A stretch of 64,000 nucleotides of DNA, from the NCBI GenBank assembly GCA_017302635.1, contig JAFLCX010000002.1:1289828-1353827 (forward strand). The letters are read 5' to 3'. Shown one piece after another: positions 36,610 through 45,228 of this stretch. The notes under the pieces were generated by a model. That model was not told where the DNA came from and searched no databases. It worked only from the letters and a program-made list of their open reading frames with translations. Position numbers and translations under genes: made by a program. The first letter of the stretch is position 1. Every line of letters starts with the position of its first letter. This DNA is from Hyphomicrobiales bacterium (lineage in GTDB: Bacteria; Pseudomonadota; Alphaproteobacteria; Rhizobiales; Beijerinckiaceae).

Positions 36610-37407
36610 ATGTCTGTCCTTTCCCAAGACGCCATTTCGGCGCGTTTTCATGCCGTGCAGGGCATGGCGCGCCAGCTGGGGCAGACCGCCCTCTCCTATT
36701 TCGGGAACACCTCGAAGCTCGAGACCTCGATGAAAGGCTTCCAGGATTGGCTCACGATCGCCGATGGCACGGTCGAGAAAGAGTTCCGCGCCATGATCGC
36801 CGAGGCCTTCCCGGGCGATGCGGTGATGGGCGAGGAAATGGGCGGCGGTGCAGCCTCCTCGCTCTGGATCATCGATCCGATCGATGGCACGGCGAACTTC
36901 TCGCGCGGCGACCGGCAATGGTGCATCTCGATCGGGCTGGTGATTGATCTCGTTCCGACGCTGGGGCTCCTCTATTCGCCTGCGCTCGATGAAATGTGGC
37001 TAGGCCGAACCGGACATGGGGCGACATTGAACGGCAAGCCGATCCGCGTGGCCGATACGAGCGATATCCGTCGCTCCTCGATCGAGGCCGGGTGGTCGCC
37101 CCGCCGGCCGACCGAAATCTATATCCGCGCCGTTGAAAAGCTCTTCGCCCAAGGCGCGAGCGTGAAGCGCGGTGCCTCCGGTGCCTTGGGCCTCGCCCAT
37201 GTCGCGAACGGGCGCACTGACGCCTATTTCGAAAGCCATATCAATGCATGGGATGTCGCGGGCGGTCTCGTGATCGCCGCAGAAGCTGGCGCGCGCATCA
37301 ACCCGTTCTGCACGGGCAACTGGTTGGAGAATGGCAATCCGATCCTGTGTGCAGCTCCGGGAGTGGCTGGGATCATCGCCCATGAAACCGGTATTTCTCT
37401 TGAATAG
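36610..37407 (+). CDS. Inositol monophosphatase family protein
   Basis: A 265-residue Mg-dependent phosphatase. Metal-site motifs are complete: GEEMGGG, WIIDPIDGTANFSRG, and NAWDVAGGLVIAAEAG. Family members dephosphorylate inositol phosphates, histidinol phosphate or other sugar phosphates. The position between an IolG-like gene and an AfuABC-like importer suggests that it removes phosphate from the imported substrate in the cytoplasm; histidinol-phosphatase activity is the main alternative. ATG at 36610 follows AGGAA, ten bases after the iolG stop. The paralogous transporter starts 143 bases downstream. Confidence 0.9.
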   Translation: MSVLSQDAISARFHAVQGMARQLGQTALSYFGNTSKLETSMKGFQDWLTIADGTVEKEFRAMIAEAFPGDAVMGEEMGGGAASSLWIIDPIDGTANFSRGDRQWCISIGLVIDLVPTLGLLYSPALDEMWLGRTGHGATLNGKPIRVADTSDIRRSSIEAGWSPRRPTEIYIRAVEKLFAQGASVKRGASGALGLAHVANGRTDAYFESHINAWDVAGGLVIAAEAGARINPFCTGNWLENGNPILCAAPGVAGIIAHETGISLE

Positions 37408-37428
37408 GGGCAACCGCGCTCATCGATT

Positions 37429-37479
37429 GTAGTTTTACTACCGCCACCCATTGACGGAATGCGGGAACCCGATAGCTTA
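37429..37479 (+). promoter_or_regulatory. Promoter with GTAGT-TTT-ACTAC operator, upstream of system 2 SBP
   Basis: A perfect palindrome GTAGTTTTACTAC (37429-37441) lies ten bases upstream of a TTGACG -35-like hexamer (37451-37456); TAGCTT at 37473-37478 is a possible -10. Both GTTTTACTAC and GTAGTTTT also occur in the system 1 promoter at 32655-32692, with a different spacing of the arms. I read this as a binding site for a common regulator. Confidence 0.58.
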
Positions 37480-37487
37480 GCCAACAA

Positions 37488-37505
37488 ATGTCACACATAT
37501 GACAT
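37488..37505. promoter_or_regulatory. Second palindrome ATGTCA-N6-TGACAT before system 2 SBP
   Basis: A perfect 6-bp inverted repeat, ATGTCA and TGACAT with the spacer CACATA, is centred about 55 bases upstream of the SBP start and just downstream of the putative -10. It is either an operator or part of the 5' leader. No copy is seen before system 1. Confidence 0.45.
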
Positions 37506-37550
37506 GCCCCCCGGTGAGAAGCCGGTGGATCACGATCTTGGGAGGATCAC

Positions 37551-38591
37551 ATGCTTTTTCGTCGTTCTATTGGCCTTGCCGCCCTGGCCACGACCGCTCT
37601 GGCCATCTTTGCGCCTGCGCCCGCTTCGGCCCAGGGGGAACTCACGCTCTATTGTTCTGTTCAGGAAGAATGGTGCCGCCCGGTTGCGCAGGCCTTCGAG
37701 CGCGCGACCGGCATCAAGGTGGCGATGACCCGCAAATCGTCGGGTGAAACCTATGCCCAGATCAAGGCCGAAACAGCGAATCCGCGTGGCGATATCTGGT
37801 GGGGTGGTACGGGCGATCCGCATTTGCAGGCGGCTGAGGAAAACCTCACCGAGACCTACAAGTCTCCCAAGCTCGCCGAATTGCTGCCGTGGGCTGCAAA
37901 GCAGGCCGAACAATCGAAGTTCAAGACGGTCGGCATTTACGCCGGCGCGCTCGGCTTCTCGTTCAACAAGGAGCAGCTTGCCCGCAAGAAGCTGCCCGAG
38001 CCGAAATGCTGGGCCGATCTCGCCAAGCCCGAATACAAGGATGAAGTTCAGGTCGCGGACCCGAACTCCTCCGGCACGGCCTACACCAAGGTCGCGACAC
38101 TGGTGCAGCTCTTCGGCGAAGCCAAGGCCTTCGACCTGATGAAGGCGATGCACAAGAACATCAACCAATACACCAAATCAGGTGCTGCACCGGCTCGTGC
38201 GGCCGCTACAGGCGAGAGCCTGATCGGCATCACCTTCCTGCATGACGCCGTGACACAAGCCGTAAACGGTGCACCGGTGCAGATCGTCGCCCCCTGCGAA
38301 GGCACGGGTTACGAGATCGGCTCCATGTCGATCATCAAGGGTGCACGCAACCTCGAGAACGCCAAGAAGTTCTATGATTGGGCGCTCACGCCGGAAATGC
38401 AGGCCATCGCCTTGCAGGCGAAGAGCTATCAGGTGCCGTCCAACAAGGCCTCGCAGGTGCCGAAGGAATCGCCCGATCTCGCCCAGATCAAGCTGATCGA
38501 TTACGATTTTGCAAAATATGGTTCCTCCGCCGAGCGCACCCGCCTGTTGCAGAAATGGGACGCTGAAGTGCGCAACGCGCCACGTCGCTGA
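37551..38591 (+). CDS. Periplasmic ABC substrate-binding protein, AfuA-like (system 2)
   Basis: A 346-residue binding protein with a signal peptide cleaved near PASAQGE. The mature start is LTLYCSVQEEWCRPV. Ligand-loop motifs: RKSSGETYAQ, GGTGDPHLQAAEE, PKCWADL, DPNSSGTAYT, FLHDAVTQ and PCEGTGYEIGSMSIIKGARN. These agree with the SBP at 31566-32618 and with what I recall of AfuA, the sugar-phosphate binding protein of the ferric-like family. Four Cys at shared positions could form two disulfides. ATG follows GGGAGG. The permease and ATPase follow immediately. Confidence 0.93.
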   Translation: MLFRRSIGLAALATTALAIFAPAPASAQGELTLYCSVQEEWCRPVAQAFERATGIKVAMTRKSSGETYAQIKAETANPRGDIWWGGTGDPHLQAAEENLTETYKSPKLAELLPWAAKQAEQSKFKTVGIYAGALGFSFNKEQLARKKLPEPKCWADLAKPEYKDEVQVADPNSSGTAYTKVATLVQLFGEAKAFDLMKAMHKNINQYTKSGAAPARAAATGESLIGITFLHDAVTQAVNGAPVQIVAPCEGTGYEIGSMSIIKGARNLENAKKFYDWALTPEMQAIALQAKSYQVPSNKASQVPKESPDLAQIKLIDYDFAKYGSSAERTRLLQKWDAEVRNAPRR

Positions 38592-38619
38592 TCCCGCAAC
38601 GCTACCGGGGGGCAGTGTT

Positions 38620-40746
38620 GTGAGGCGCAGACAGGCAGATCGCGGAATGATCGACCTCGGGGCGGCTGTGGCCGCCCTGCTGGCTTTTCTTGTGCTGCCA
38701 TTTGCCTTTGTGGATGACATGCGCTCCGGCCTCGGCTGGCTGATGTCCGGACGCTGGCATTTCGCTCCTTCTGTTCTGGCCACCCTCGCGGTGGGATTTC
38801 TCGCGACACGTGGTGTCGCCACGGCCGGAATGCGGCTGATTGTTGCGACCCTCGGTCTCGGCTGGATGATCGTCTATGCCTTTTTTGGTGACATGATCGA
38901 CGGTCGGAAACTGCTCGCGCATGGCATTGGCGCGGCTGTCATCGCCTCGGCACTGGTGCTGCAAGGCACGCGGGCACTGGCAACCCTCGGCGCTTTCAAG
39001 GCCGATCGCTGGGTCGCGACAACAACCGTCACGATTCTGGTCCTAGTGCTGACTTTCGTGTTTTTCCCGGTTGCGAAAGTGCTCACGAGCGCTTTCGTCG
39101 ACAAGGCAGGCACGCTCGACATGAGCCTGTTCTGGGCCCGGCTGACTGCACCTGACGTTTGGGGCATTGCCTGCTTTTATTCTTCAAGCGCTTGCGGCGT
39201 GGTGACGAACACCGTTGTTCTGGGCGCACTGGCCGGGCTGATCTCCACCTTCCTCGGTCTCGCCTTCGCGCTGCTGGCCCAACGCGGCGGCATGAAGAAC
39301 ACGCGCATTTTCGATGCGCTTTCGGTGTTGCCGATCATCACGCCCCCTTTTGTGATCGCACTGGCGCTCGTTGTGCTGTTCGGGCGGACGGGCATCGTCA
39401 CGACGATCCTCGACAACTGGTTCAACATCCCGCGTTCGCGCTGGATTTACGGTCTGCCAGGCGTGCTGATCGCGCAGGTTCTGTCGCAGACGCCGCTCAG
39501 CTATATGATCCTGCGCGGAGCTTTGCAGGGCATTTCCCCTTCGCTTGAAGAGGCGGCGCAGACCCTGCGCGCTTCACGCTGGGTGACCTTCAAGACCGTG
39601 ACATGGCCGCTGCTGCGCCCCGCCATCGCCGCCTCGATCCTGCTCGGATTTGTCGAGAGTCTCGCCGATTTCGGCAACCCATTGGTGCTGGGCGGCTCGT
39701 TCGAGGTGCTTTCGACCAAGATCTTCTTTGCCGTTGCGGGCGCGCAGCATGATCCCGGCCGCGCGGCCATTCTCGCTGTGATCCTGCTCGCGCTGACGCT
39801 CACGGCCTTCTGGATGCAACTCGTCTGGCTCGGCAAGAAGAGCTACGTCACGGTAACCGGCAAGGGCGATTCAGGCCAGCCATTGCCGCTGCCGAAAGGT
39901 GTTCGGATCGCGACACTTTCCGTGGTTATTCCGTGGATTATACTCACAATCCTCATTTATGGAATCATCGTTGTCGGCGGCTTCGTGAAGGATATTGGCC
40001 GCGGCGCGATGACCCCGACCTTTGAGCATTTTCATACCGGATTTGCGGTGGAATGGACCGAGCGTGGCCTGTTCCTCGCGGGCTCGGCCTGGGACAGTTT
40101 CAACACCACCGTGATGGTCTCGGCCATTGCGGCGCCGCTGACGACCCTGATCGGGATTCTCACGGCCTATGTGCTGGTGCGGCACGATTTCGTCGGCCGC
40201 CGCACCTTCGAGTTCATCACGATGCTGGCTTTCGCCATTCCCGGCACGGTGATCGGCGTCGCGTATATCGTCGCGTTCAACGTGGCGCCGCTGGAACTCA
40301 CGGGAACGGGGCTGATCCTCATCATCTGCTTCGTGTTCCGGAACATGCCGGTGGGCGTGCGGGCGGGCATCGCGGCGCTCAGCCAGATCGACAAATCACT
40401 GGATGAAGCCTCGACGACGCTCGGCGCCTCGACCGGCACAACTGTGCGCCGCGTGACCTTGCCCCTGCTCAAGCCCGCGATCATCGCGACCTTGGTCTTC
40501 TCCTTCGTTCACGCGATGACATCTGTCAGCGCGATCGTGTTTCTTGTCACCGCGAAATACAACATGGCGACGGCTTATATCGTGAACCGCGTGGATGCGG
40601 GCGAGTATCCGCTTGCGATCGCCTATTCGTCGCTGCTCATCATTTTCATGCTGATCGTCGTGCTGGCGATCCAGTTCTTCGTCGGCGAGCGCAAGATCGG
40701 TCGGCGGGCCGTGGCCGCCCCGGTTGTCTCGATTGGAGCTTCGTGA
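38620..40746 (+). CDS. Fused double-domain ABC permease (AfuB/FbpB type), system 2
   Basis: A 708-residue permease, paralogue of 27966-30197. It has two EAA loops (EEAAQTLRASRWVTFKTVTW and DEASTTLGASTGTTVRRVTL) and extra N-terminal helices before the first core domain. Shared segments with its paralogue include ADFGNP(L/I)VLGGSF and LTGTGLILIICFVFRNMPVG. The GTG at 38620 is preceded by a GGGGGG run at good spacing; the frame is open upstream but overlaps the SBP gene. An ATG at 38647 is an alternative. Its stop overlaps the ATPase start. Confidence 0.93.
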   Translation: MRRRQADRGMIDLGAAVAALLAFLVLPFAFVDDMRSGLGWLMSGRWHFAPSVLATLAVGFLATRGVATAGMRLIVATLGLGWMIVYAFFGDMIDGRKLLAHGIGAAVIASALVLQGTRALATLGAFKADRWVATTTVTILVLVLTFVFFPVAKVLTSAFVDKAGTLDMSLFWARLTAPDVWGIACFYSSSACGVVTNTVVLGALAGLISTFLGLAFALLAQRGGMKNTRIFDALSVLPIITPPFVIALALVVLFGRTGIVTTILDNWFNIPRSRWIYGLPGVLIAQVLSQTPLSYMILRGALQGISPSLEEAAQTLRASRWVTFKTVTWPLLRPAIAASILLGFVESLADFGNPLVLGGSFEVLSTKIFFAVAGAQHDPGRAAILAVILLALTLTAFWMQLVWLGKKSYVTVTGKGDSGQPLPLPKGVRIATLSVVIPWIILTILIYGIIVVGGFVKDIGRGAMTPTFEHFHTGFAVEWTERGLFLAGSAWDSFNTTVMVSAIAAPLTTLIGILTAYVLVRHDFVGRRTFEFITMLAFAIPGTVIGVAYIVAFNVAPLELTGTGLILIICFVFRNMPVGVRAGIAALSQIDKSLDEASTTLGASTGTTVRRVTLPLLKPAIIATLVFSFVHAMTSVSAIVFLVTAKYNMATAYIVNRVDAGEYPLAIAYSSLLIIFMLIVVLAIQFFVGERKIGRRAVAAPVVSIGAS

Positions 40747-41792
40747 TGGCGAAAGCCGCAAGTGTCGAATTCATCAATGTGTTCAAGCGCTACGGCGATG
40801 TCGCTGCGGTGCGGGGCGTGTCGTTCAAGGTCGAGGCGGGGCAACTCGTCACCCTGCTCGGCCCGTCGGGTTGCGGGAAGACCACCACCTTGCGGCTCGT
40901 CGCGGGCCTCGAACTCGCCTCGGAAGGCACAATCCGGATCGGCAATGACGATGTGACGCAACTGGGTGCCGCCGAGCGCGATGTCTCGATGGTGTTCCAG
41001 TCCTATGCCTTGTTTCCGCACATGAACGTCCTCGACAACGTGATGTATGGCCCGCTTGTCTCCGGCGCCTCGAAGAAAGACGCCGAGGCGATGGCAGCGG
41101 AAAAGCTCGGTCTCGTGGGCCTCAAGGGTTACGAGAAGCGGCTCCCCTCCGAGCTTTCGGGCGGCCAGCAGCAGCGCGTCGCGGTGGCGCGCGCCATCGT
41201 TCTGGAGCCCTCGGTCCTGCTTTTCGATGAGCCACTCTCGAACCTCGATGCCAAGCTGCGCCGCAAGGTGCGCGACGATATCCGCGACCTGCAATCGCGC
41301 CTTGGGCTGACCGTTCTCTATGTCACGCATGATCAGGAAGAGGCGCTCGCCGTTTCCGACAAGGTGATCGTGATGGATAACGCCGTGATCGCGCAGGAAG
41401 GCACGCCGTCGGACCTCTACGAGCGCCCCAAGACCCGCTTCCTCGCGGACTTTATCGGTGAAGCGAACCTGATTGACGGCACTTTCTCATCCAACGCGCA
41501 GGGCGCAACCTTCTCGGCGCATGGAATGACGCTCGATCTCGGTGCGGTGCAACTGCCTGAGCACGCAAAAACCCTCGCCTTCCGGCCCGATCGGGTCGGG
41601 ATCGCGCCTGATCCGGCATCGCCGCTCGCCATCCGCAGGCAGGCTTATATCGGCCCCTCGCGAGAATATGTGATCGATGCACCATGGGGCGAGTTGCTGA
41701 TCGTACGCCCTGTTCGGGAGCCGATCATTCCCAACGGCACCGCTGTGCGCCTCCTGATGGAGCCTGGCGCCGCAATGGCCATTCCGGGTTGA
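40746..41792 (+). CDS. ABC importer ATPase (FbpC/AfuC/PotA type), system 2
   Basis: A 348-residue nucleotide-binding subunit: Walker [11 protein letters not shown]-loop [12 protein letters not shown], signature [14 protein letters not shown], Walker [13 protein letters not shown], switch VTHDQEEAL, then a C-terminal TOBE region. The initiating ATG shares one base with the permease stop; an in-frame GTG lies one codon upstream. It is the paralogue of 26902-27969 and ends the right arm of the divergon; nadC follows after 58 bases. Confidence 0.95.
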   Translation: MAKAASVEFINVFKRYGDVAAVRGVSFKVEAGQLVTLLGPSGCGKTTTLRLVAGLELASEGTIRIGNDDVTQLGAAERDVSMVFQSYALFPHMNVLDNVMYGPLVSGASKKDAEAMAAEKLGLVGLKGYEKRLPSELSGGQQQRVAVARAIVLEPSVLLFDEPLSNLDAKLRRKVRDDIRDLQSRLGLTVLYVTHDQEEALAVSDKVIVMDNAVIAQEGTPSDLYERPKTRFLADFIGEANLIDGTFSSNAQGATFSAHGMTLDLGAVQLPEHAKTLAFRPDRVGIAPDPASPLAIRRQAYIGPSREYVIDAPWGELLIVRPVREPIIPNGTAVRLLMEPGAAMAIPG

Positions 41793-41850
41793 CCATTTTC
41801 CTTTTGGCCGAAACCGGATAATCCTCGCCAGAGCCTGTCCGGAGTTTACC

Positions 41851-42708
41851 ATGCCCCTGCCCGCGCCGCTTTCGCCGTTGATCGTCGACGACCTTGTCCG
41901 GATGGCGCTGAAAGAAGATCTGGGCCGCGCGGGCGACATCACGGCACAAGCGACCATCCCTGCCAATCGCGAGGCCAGGGCCGTGTTCCGCGCCCGCGAG
42001 CCAGGCGTGGTGGCCGGGACCGCTTTCATCGAGGCCGCGTTCCGCCTTGTGGGCTTCGGCACCATGACCATGATCCACAAGACCGACGGTTCACGCATCG
42101 AGAAGGGCGATATCATCGCCGAGGTGAATGGCACGGGCCGCACCATCCTCTCGGGCGAGCGCGTGGCGCTGAACTTCCTTGGCCGCCTCTCCGGCATTGC
42201 GACCGAAACCGCGCGCTATGTCGCCGAGGTACAGCACACGCGCGCCTCGATCGTCTGCACACGCAAGACCACGCCCGGCCTGCGCGCCATCGAGAAATAT
42301 GCCGTGCGCTGCGGTGGCGGCATGAACCATCGTTTCGGGCTCGATGATGCCATTCTGATCAAGGACAACCACATCGCCGTCGCTGGCGGTGTGAAACCCG
42401 CGCTGGAAGCCGCGCGCGCCCATGCCGGGCATCTTGTGAAGATCGAGATCGAGGTCGACGATCTTGACCAATTGGAGGCCGTGCTCGCGACCGGACTCGC
42501 CGATGTCGTGATGCTCGACAACATGCCGCCGGCGATGCTCGCCGAGGGTGTCAGGCGGGTCGCCGGGCAGATCAAGGTCGAGGCCTCGGGCGGGGTCAGG
42601 CTCGATACGGTCCGTGCGATTGCCGAAAGCGGCGTGGACATGATCTCCGTCGGAGCGCTGACGCACTCGGTCAAGGTGCTCGATATCGGGCTTGATATCG
42701 ACATGTGA
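41851..42708 (+). CDS. nadC: Nicotinate-nucleotide pyrophosphorylase (quinolinate phosphoribosyltransferase)
   Basis: Converts quinolinate and PRPP to nicotinate mononucleotide in NAD synthesis. Family motifs: [17 protein letters not shown] at the N-terminus, [17 protein letters not shown] with active-site Arg/Lys, [20 protein letters not shown], and [30 protein letters not shown]. At 285 residues it is complete. nadA and nadB are not adjacent. Its stop overlaps the GTG start of selO (GTGA), so selO is probably translated by coupling. Confidence 0.97.
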   Translation: MPLPAPLSPLIVDDLVRMALKEDLGRAGDITAQATIPANREARAVFRAREPGVVAGTAFIEAAFRLVGFGTMTMIHKTDGSRIEKGDIIAEVNGTGRTILSGERVALNFLGRLSGIATETARYVAEVQHTRASIVCTRKTTPGLRAIEKYAVRCGGGMNHRFGLDDAILIKDNHIAVAGGVKPALEAARAHAGHLVKIEIEVDDLDQLEAVLATGLADVVMLDNMPPAMLAEGVRRVAGQIKVEASGGVRLDTVRAIAESGVDMISVGALTHSVKVLDIGLDIDM

Positions 42709-44153
42709 CGACACCGCCCCATCTTGCCCGAATGCCTGTCTCGCCTGCCTTTCGCCCCGAAATCACCCATCTCGCTCTGGGTGGCTCCTTCTATGATCCG
42801 GTGAAACCGGCGGATTTTCCGCAGACCATCCTGCGCTACCGCAACGACGCCTGGGCGAAGCGCACGGGCCTCGATAGCCTTTCTGATGCCGAATGGATCG
42901 CACATTTCGGGCGTTTCGAGCCCCTGCCCGGCTCGCTGCCCGATCCATTGGCGCTCCGGTATCACGGGCATCAGTTCCGATCTTACAATCCGCACCTCGG
43001 AGACGGACGCGGCTTTCTCTTCGCGCAGTTGCGGGACGATCGCGGCCGATTGCTCGACCTCGGCACCAAGGGATCGGGCCAGACGCCCTATTCGAGGCGA
43101 GGCGATGGCCGCCTCACTCTCAAGGGCGGTGTGCGCGAGGTCCTGGCCACCAGCATGCTCGAAGCTCTCGGCGTCGATACGTCGAAAAGTTTCTCGCTGG
43201 TGGAAACGGGGGACAGCCTGTTCCGCAACGACGAGCCCTCACCCACGCGCGCGGCGGTGCTGGTGCGGCTGTCGCACAGCCATATCCGCATCGGCTCGTT
43301 CCAGCGGCTGCTGGCAATGAATGCTGCCGAAGGGGTCGGGCAGTTGCTCGCCCATTGCGTGACGCATTACGCCCCCGAGGCCCGTCGCAACAGCGCGCCC
43401 GAGGAAGCCGCGGCCTTTCTCGACTCCGTGATGCGAAAGACCGCCCGCACCTGTGCGCGCTGGCTCGCAGCGGGGTTCGTGCATGGGGTTCTCAACACCG
43501 ACAACATCAACATCACCGGCGAGAGTTTCGATTACGGGCCATATCGCTTCCTGCCGCACTACGACCCCGGTTTTACGGCGGCCTATTTTGACGAGACCGG
43601 GCTCTACGCCTTTGGCCGCCAGCCCGACACGATCGCGTGGAACCTGGCTCGGCTCGCTGAAACCTTGCTGATGATCGCCTCGCGTGAGGCGCTGGAGGAG
43701 GTTTTGAAAACCTATCCGGATGTGTTCTGGCCTGAAATGCGCATCGCGCACTCTCGCCGCCTCGGCCTCGCGCCGGCGGATGATGCGACCGAAGACCGGT
43801 TCTCCAAAGACCTTTTCGTGTTTCTCCAGCAGAGCGTTATCCCGTTCGAAGGTGCAATGTTCGATCTTTACGGTGGACCGGCCCGACTGAAAAAGGCGAT
43901 GTCTGGCGAGCGCGCTGCCTTCTACACGCACCCCGCCTTTGAGCCCGTACGGGCCGCTCTGGAAGCTCGAAAGCCCGCCGAAGCAGCGAAGCTGACGCAC
44001 CCGTACTTCCGGCGCGCTCATCCGCATACCCTTGTATATGACGAGATCGAGGCGCTGTGGGCGCCCATCGCCGAGCGCGATGACTGGTCGGCCTTCTACG
44101 CCAAGCTCACGGAAATCGATCTGGTTCGAGATGCCTATGAGCTCGCGGAGTGA
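42705..44153 (+). CDS. selO: Protein adenylyltransferase SelO (YdiU/UPF0061 family)
   Basis: A pseudokinase-fold enzyme that transfers AMP to protein Ser/Thr/Tyr, linked to redox stress. Motifs: [20 protein letters not shown], the nucleotide loop [45 protein letters not shown] (metal-binding Asn and Asp), and [13 protein letters not shown]. The length is 482 residues from the GTG at 42705, or nine fewer from the ATG at 42732. The C-terminal SelO redox Cys/Sec motif is not present, as in many bacterial members. Its stop abuts the convergent ankyrin gene stop with no base between. Confidence 0.93.
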   Translation: MTTPPHLARMPVSPAFRPEITHLALGGSFYDPVKPADFPQTILRYRNDAWAKRTGLDSLSDAEWIAHFGRFEPLPGSLPDPLALRYHGHQFRSYNPHLGDGRGFLFAQLRDDRGRLLDLGTKGSGQTPYSRRGDGRLTLKGGVREVLATSMLEALGVDTSKSFSLVETGDSLFRNDEPSPTRAAVLVRLSHSHIRIGSFQRLLAMNAAEGVGQLLAHCVTHYAPEARRNSAPEEAAAFLDSVMRKTARTCARWLAAGFVHGVLNTDNINITGESFDYGPYRFLPHYDPGFTAAYFDETGLYAFGRQPDTIAWNLARLAETLLMIASREALEEVLKTYPDVFWPEMRIAHSRRLGLAPADDATEDRFSKDLFVFLQQSVIPFEGAMFDLYGGPARLKKAMSGERAAFYTHPAFEPVRAALEARKPAEAAKLTHPYFRRAHPHTLVYDEIEALWAPIAERDDWSAFYAKLTEIDLVRDAYELAE

Positions 44154-44813
44154 TCAGCGCCCGCCGGCGGCTTCGATCATCCGGGCGATTTCCGTCTGAC
44201 CCTTCCTGCGAGCATGGGCAAGCGGGGTGACTCCATCCTTGTCCGCGATGTTCGGATCGGCCCCTGCATCCAGCACAAGCCGCGTGACCTGCTGATGGCG
44301 AGGCCCGCCGTTCCCGAGAACCACAATCTCCAGAAGGCAAGTCCACCCGAGATTGTTGACGTGGTTCACGTCGATGCGGGTCGTCAGCAGCACTCTCGCC
44401 GCCTCGACATGAGCTCTCTCGCAGGCCGGGATCAACGCGTTTCCGCCGAACCGGTTGCGAATGGAGAGATCAGGCCCTTTCGGGATCATCTGCGTGAGGA
44501 GTTCGGCCTCGCCGCGCGCGCCGGCCAGAAGCCAGGGCGTATCGAGATTGCGAGCCTGCGCGTTGATATCCGCCCCGGCCTCGATAAGTCGCCGCGCCAC
44601 CGCGCGATGACCGGTCTGTATCGCGAGGAGCAACGGCGTCTCAGCCGCATCATTGCGCGGATCACGGCCCGCGCCCGCTTGCAGGAGGCGTTCGACCGCT
44701 TGCAGGTCGCCATGCCGCGCGGCTTGCAGCAACTCCCGCTCCGACGCAAACGCTGAAAACCCGAGAAGCGGGAAAACGAAAGCAACGAGACAGAACTTCC
44801 AACGCATCGTCAT
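44154..44813 (-). CDS. Exported ankyrin-repeat protein
   Basis: A 219-residue protein with a Sec signal peptide (FCLVAFVFPLLGFSAFA). The mature part is about five ankyrin repeats, for example GDLQAVERLLQAGAGRDP, GHRAVARRLIEAGADINA and TRLVLDAGADPNIADKDGVTPL. This is a periplasmic protein-interaction module. Its start overlaps the deaminase stop by four bases, so the pair is co-translated under the upstream LysR gene. Exported bacterial ankyrins often sit with periplasmic redox or stress enzymes; here the partner is probably the deaminase. Confidence 0.87.
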   Translation of the reverse strand: MTMRWKFCLVAFVFPLLGFSAFASERELLQAARHGDLQAVERLLQAGAGRDPRNDAAETPLLLAIQTGHRAVARRLIEAGADINAQARNLDTPWLLAGARGEAELLTQMIPKGPDLSIRNRFGGNALIPACERAHVEAARVLLTTRIDVNHVNNLGWTCLLEIVVLGNGGPRHQQVTRLVLDAGADPNIADKDGVTPLAHARRKGQTEIARMIEAAGGR

Positions 44814-45226
44814 CCTCGAAATGGCGGGCCGCCATCGCGCCCTTCGCGACCGAAAAACATGCGCGCAACCCCAACACGATGCGCAACCGGCTGACAGATG
44901 CCGCAGGGGCGAGATGTGGAGACGAGGGTCGCGCCATCGAGCCGCTCCCGCCCGAGCCGCTTCTGGGCATCGCGGATGGCGATCCGTTCGGCATGGGCGT
45001 TTTCATCGGAGTCCACGACGACCCGGCTGGGGCCATATCCGATGATCTGACCTTCGAGAACCACCACAGCACCGTAAGGTTGATCGCCGGCCCGGATTGC
45101 GATGTCGCGCATGCGGAAAGCCTCGGCGATGGCAAGGCTTCCCGGCTCTGGATCGGCCGCCCGTGCCACTACCGGCATGGCGAAAGCCCCCGAGGCCAAC
45201 ACGATATGCCGACGTGTGAGGCACAT
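44810..45226 (-). CDS. Exported (probably Tat-dependent) nucleoside/guanine deaminase-like protein
   Basis: A 138-residue cytidine-deaminase-fold protein. The zinc site is complete: HAERIAI (His and catalytic Glu) and PCGICQ (two Cys). The N-terminus MCLTRRHIVLASGAFAMPVVARA has a twin Arg before a hydrophobic stretch and an AxA-type cleavage site, so export by Tat is likely. Periplasmic location is unusual for this fold. The start at 45226 is chosen because it gives this signal peptide; the frame is open to 45334. It lies two bases after the LysR gene stop and overlaps the ankyrin gene. The substrate is unknown. Confidence 0.8.
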   Translation of the reverse strand: MCLTRRHIVLASGAFAMPVVARAADPEPGSLAIAEAFRMRDIAIRAGDQPYGAVVVLEGQIIGYGPSRVVVDSDENAHAERIAIRDAQKRLGRERLDGATLVSTSRPCGICQPVAHRVGVARMFFGREGRDGGPPFRG

Positions 45227-45228
45227 GA

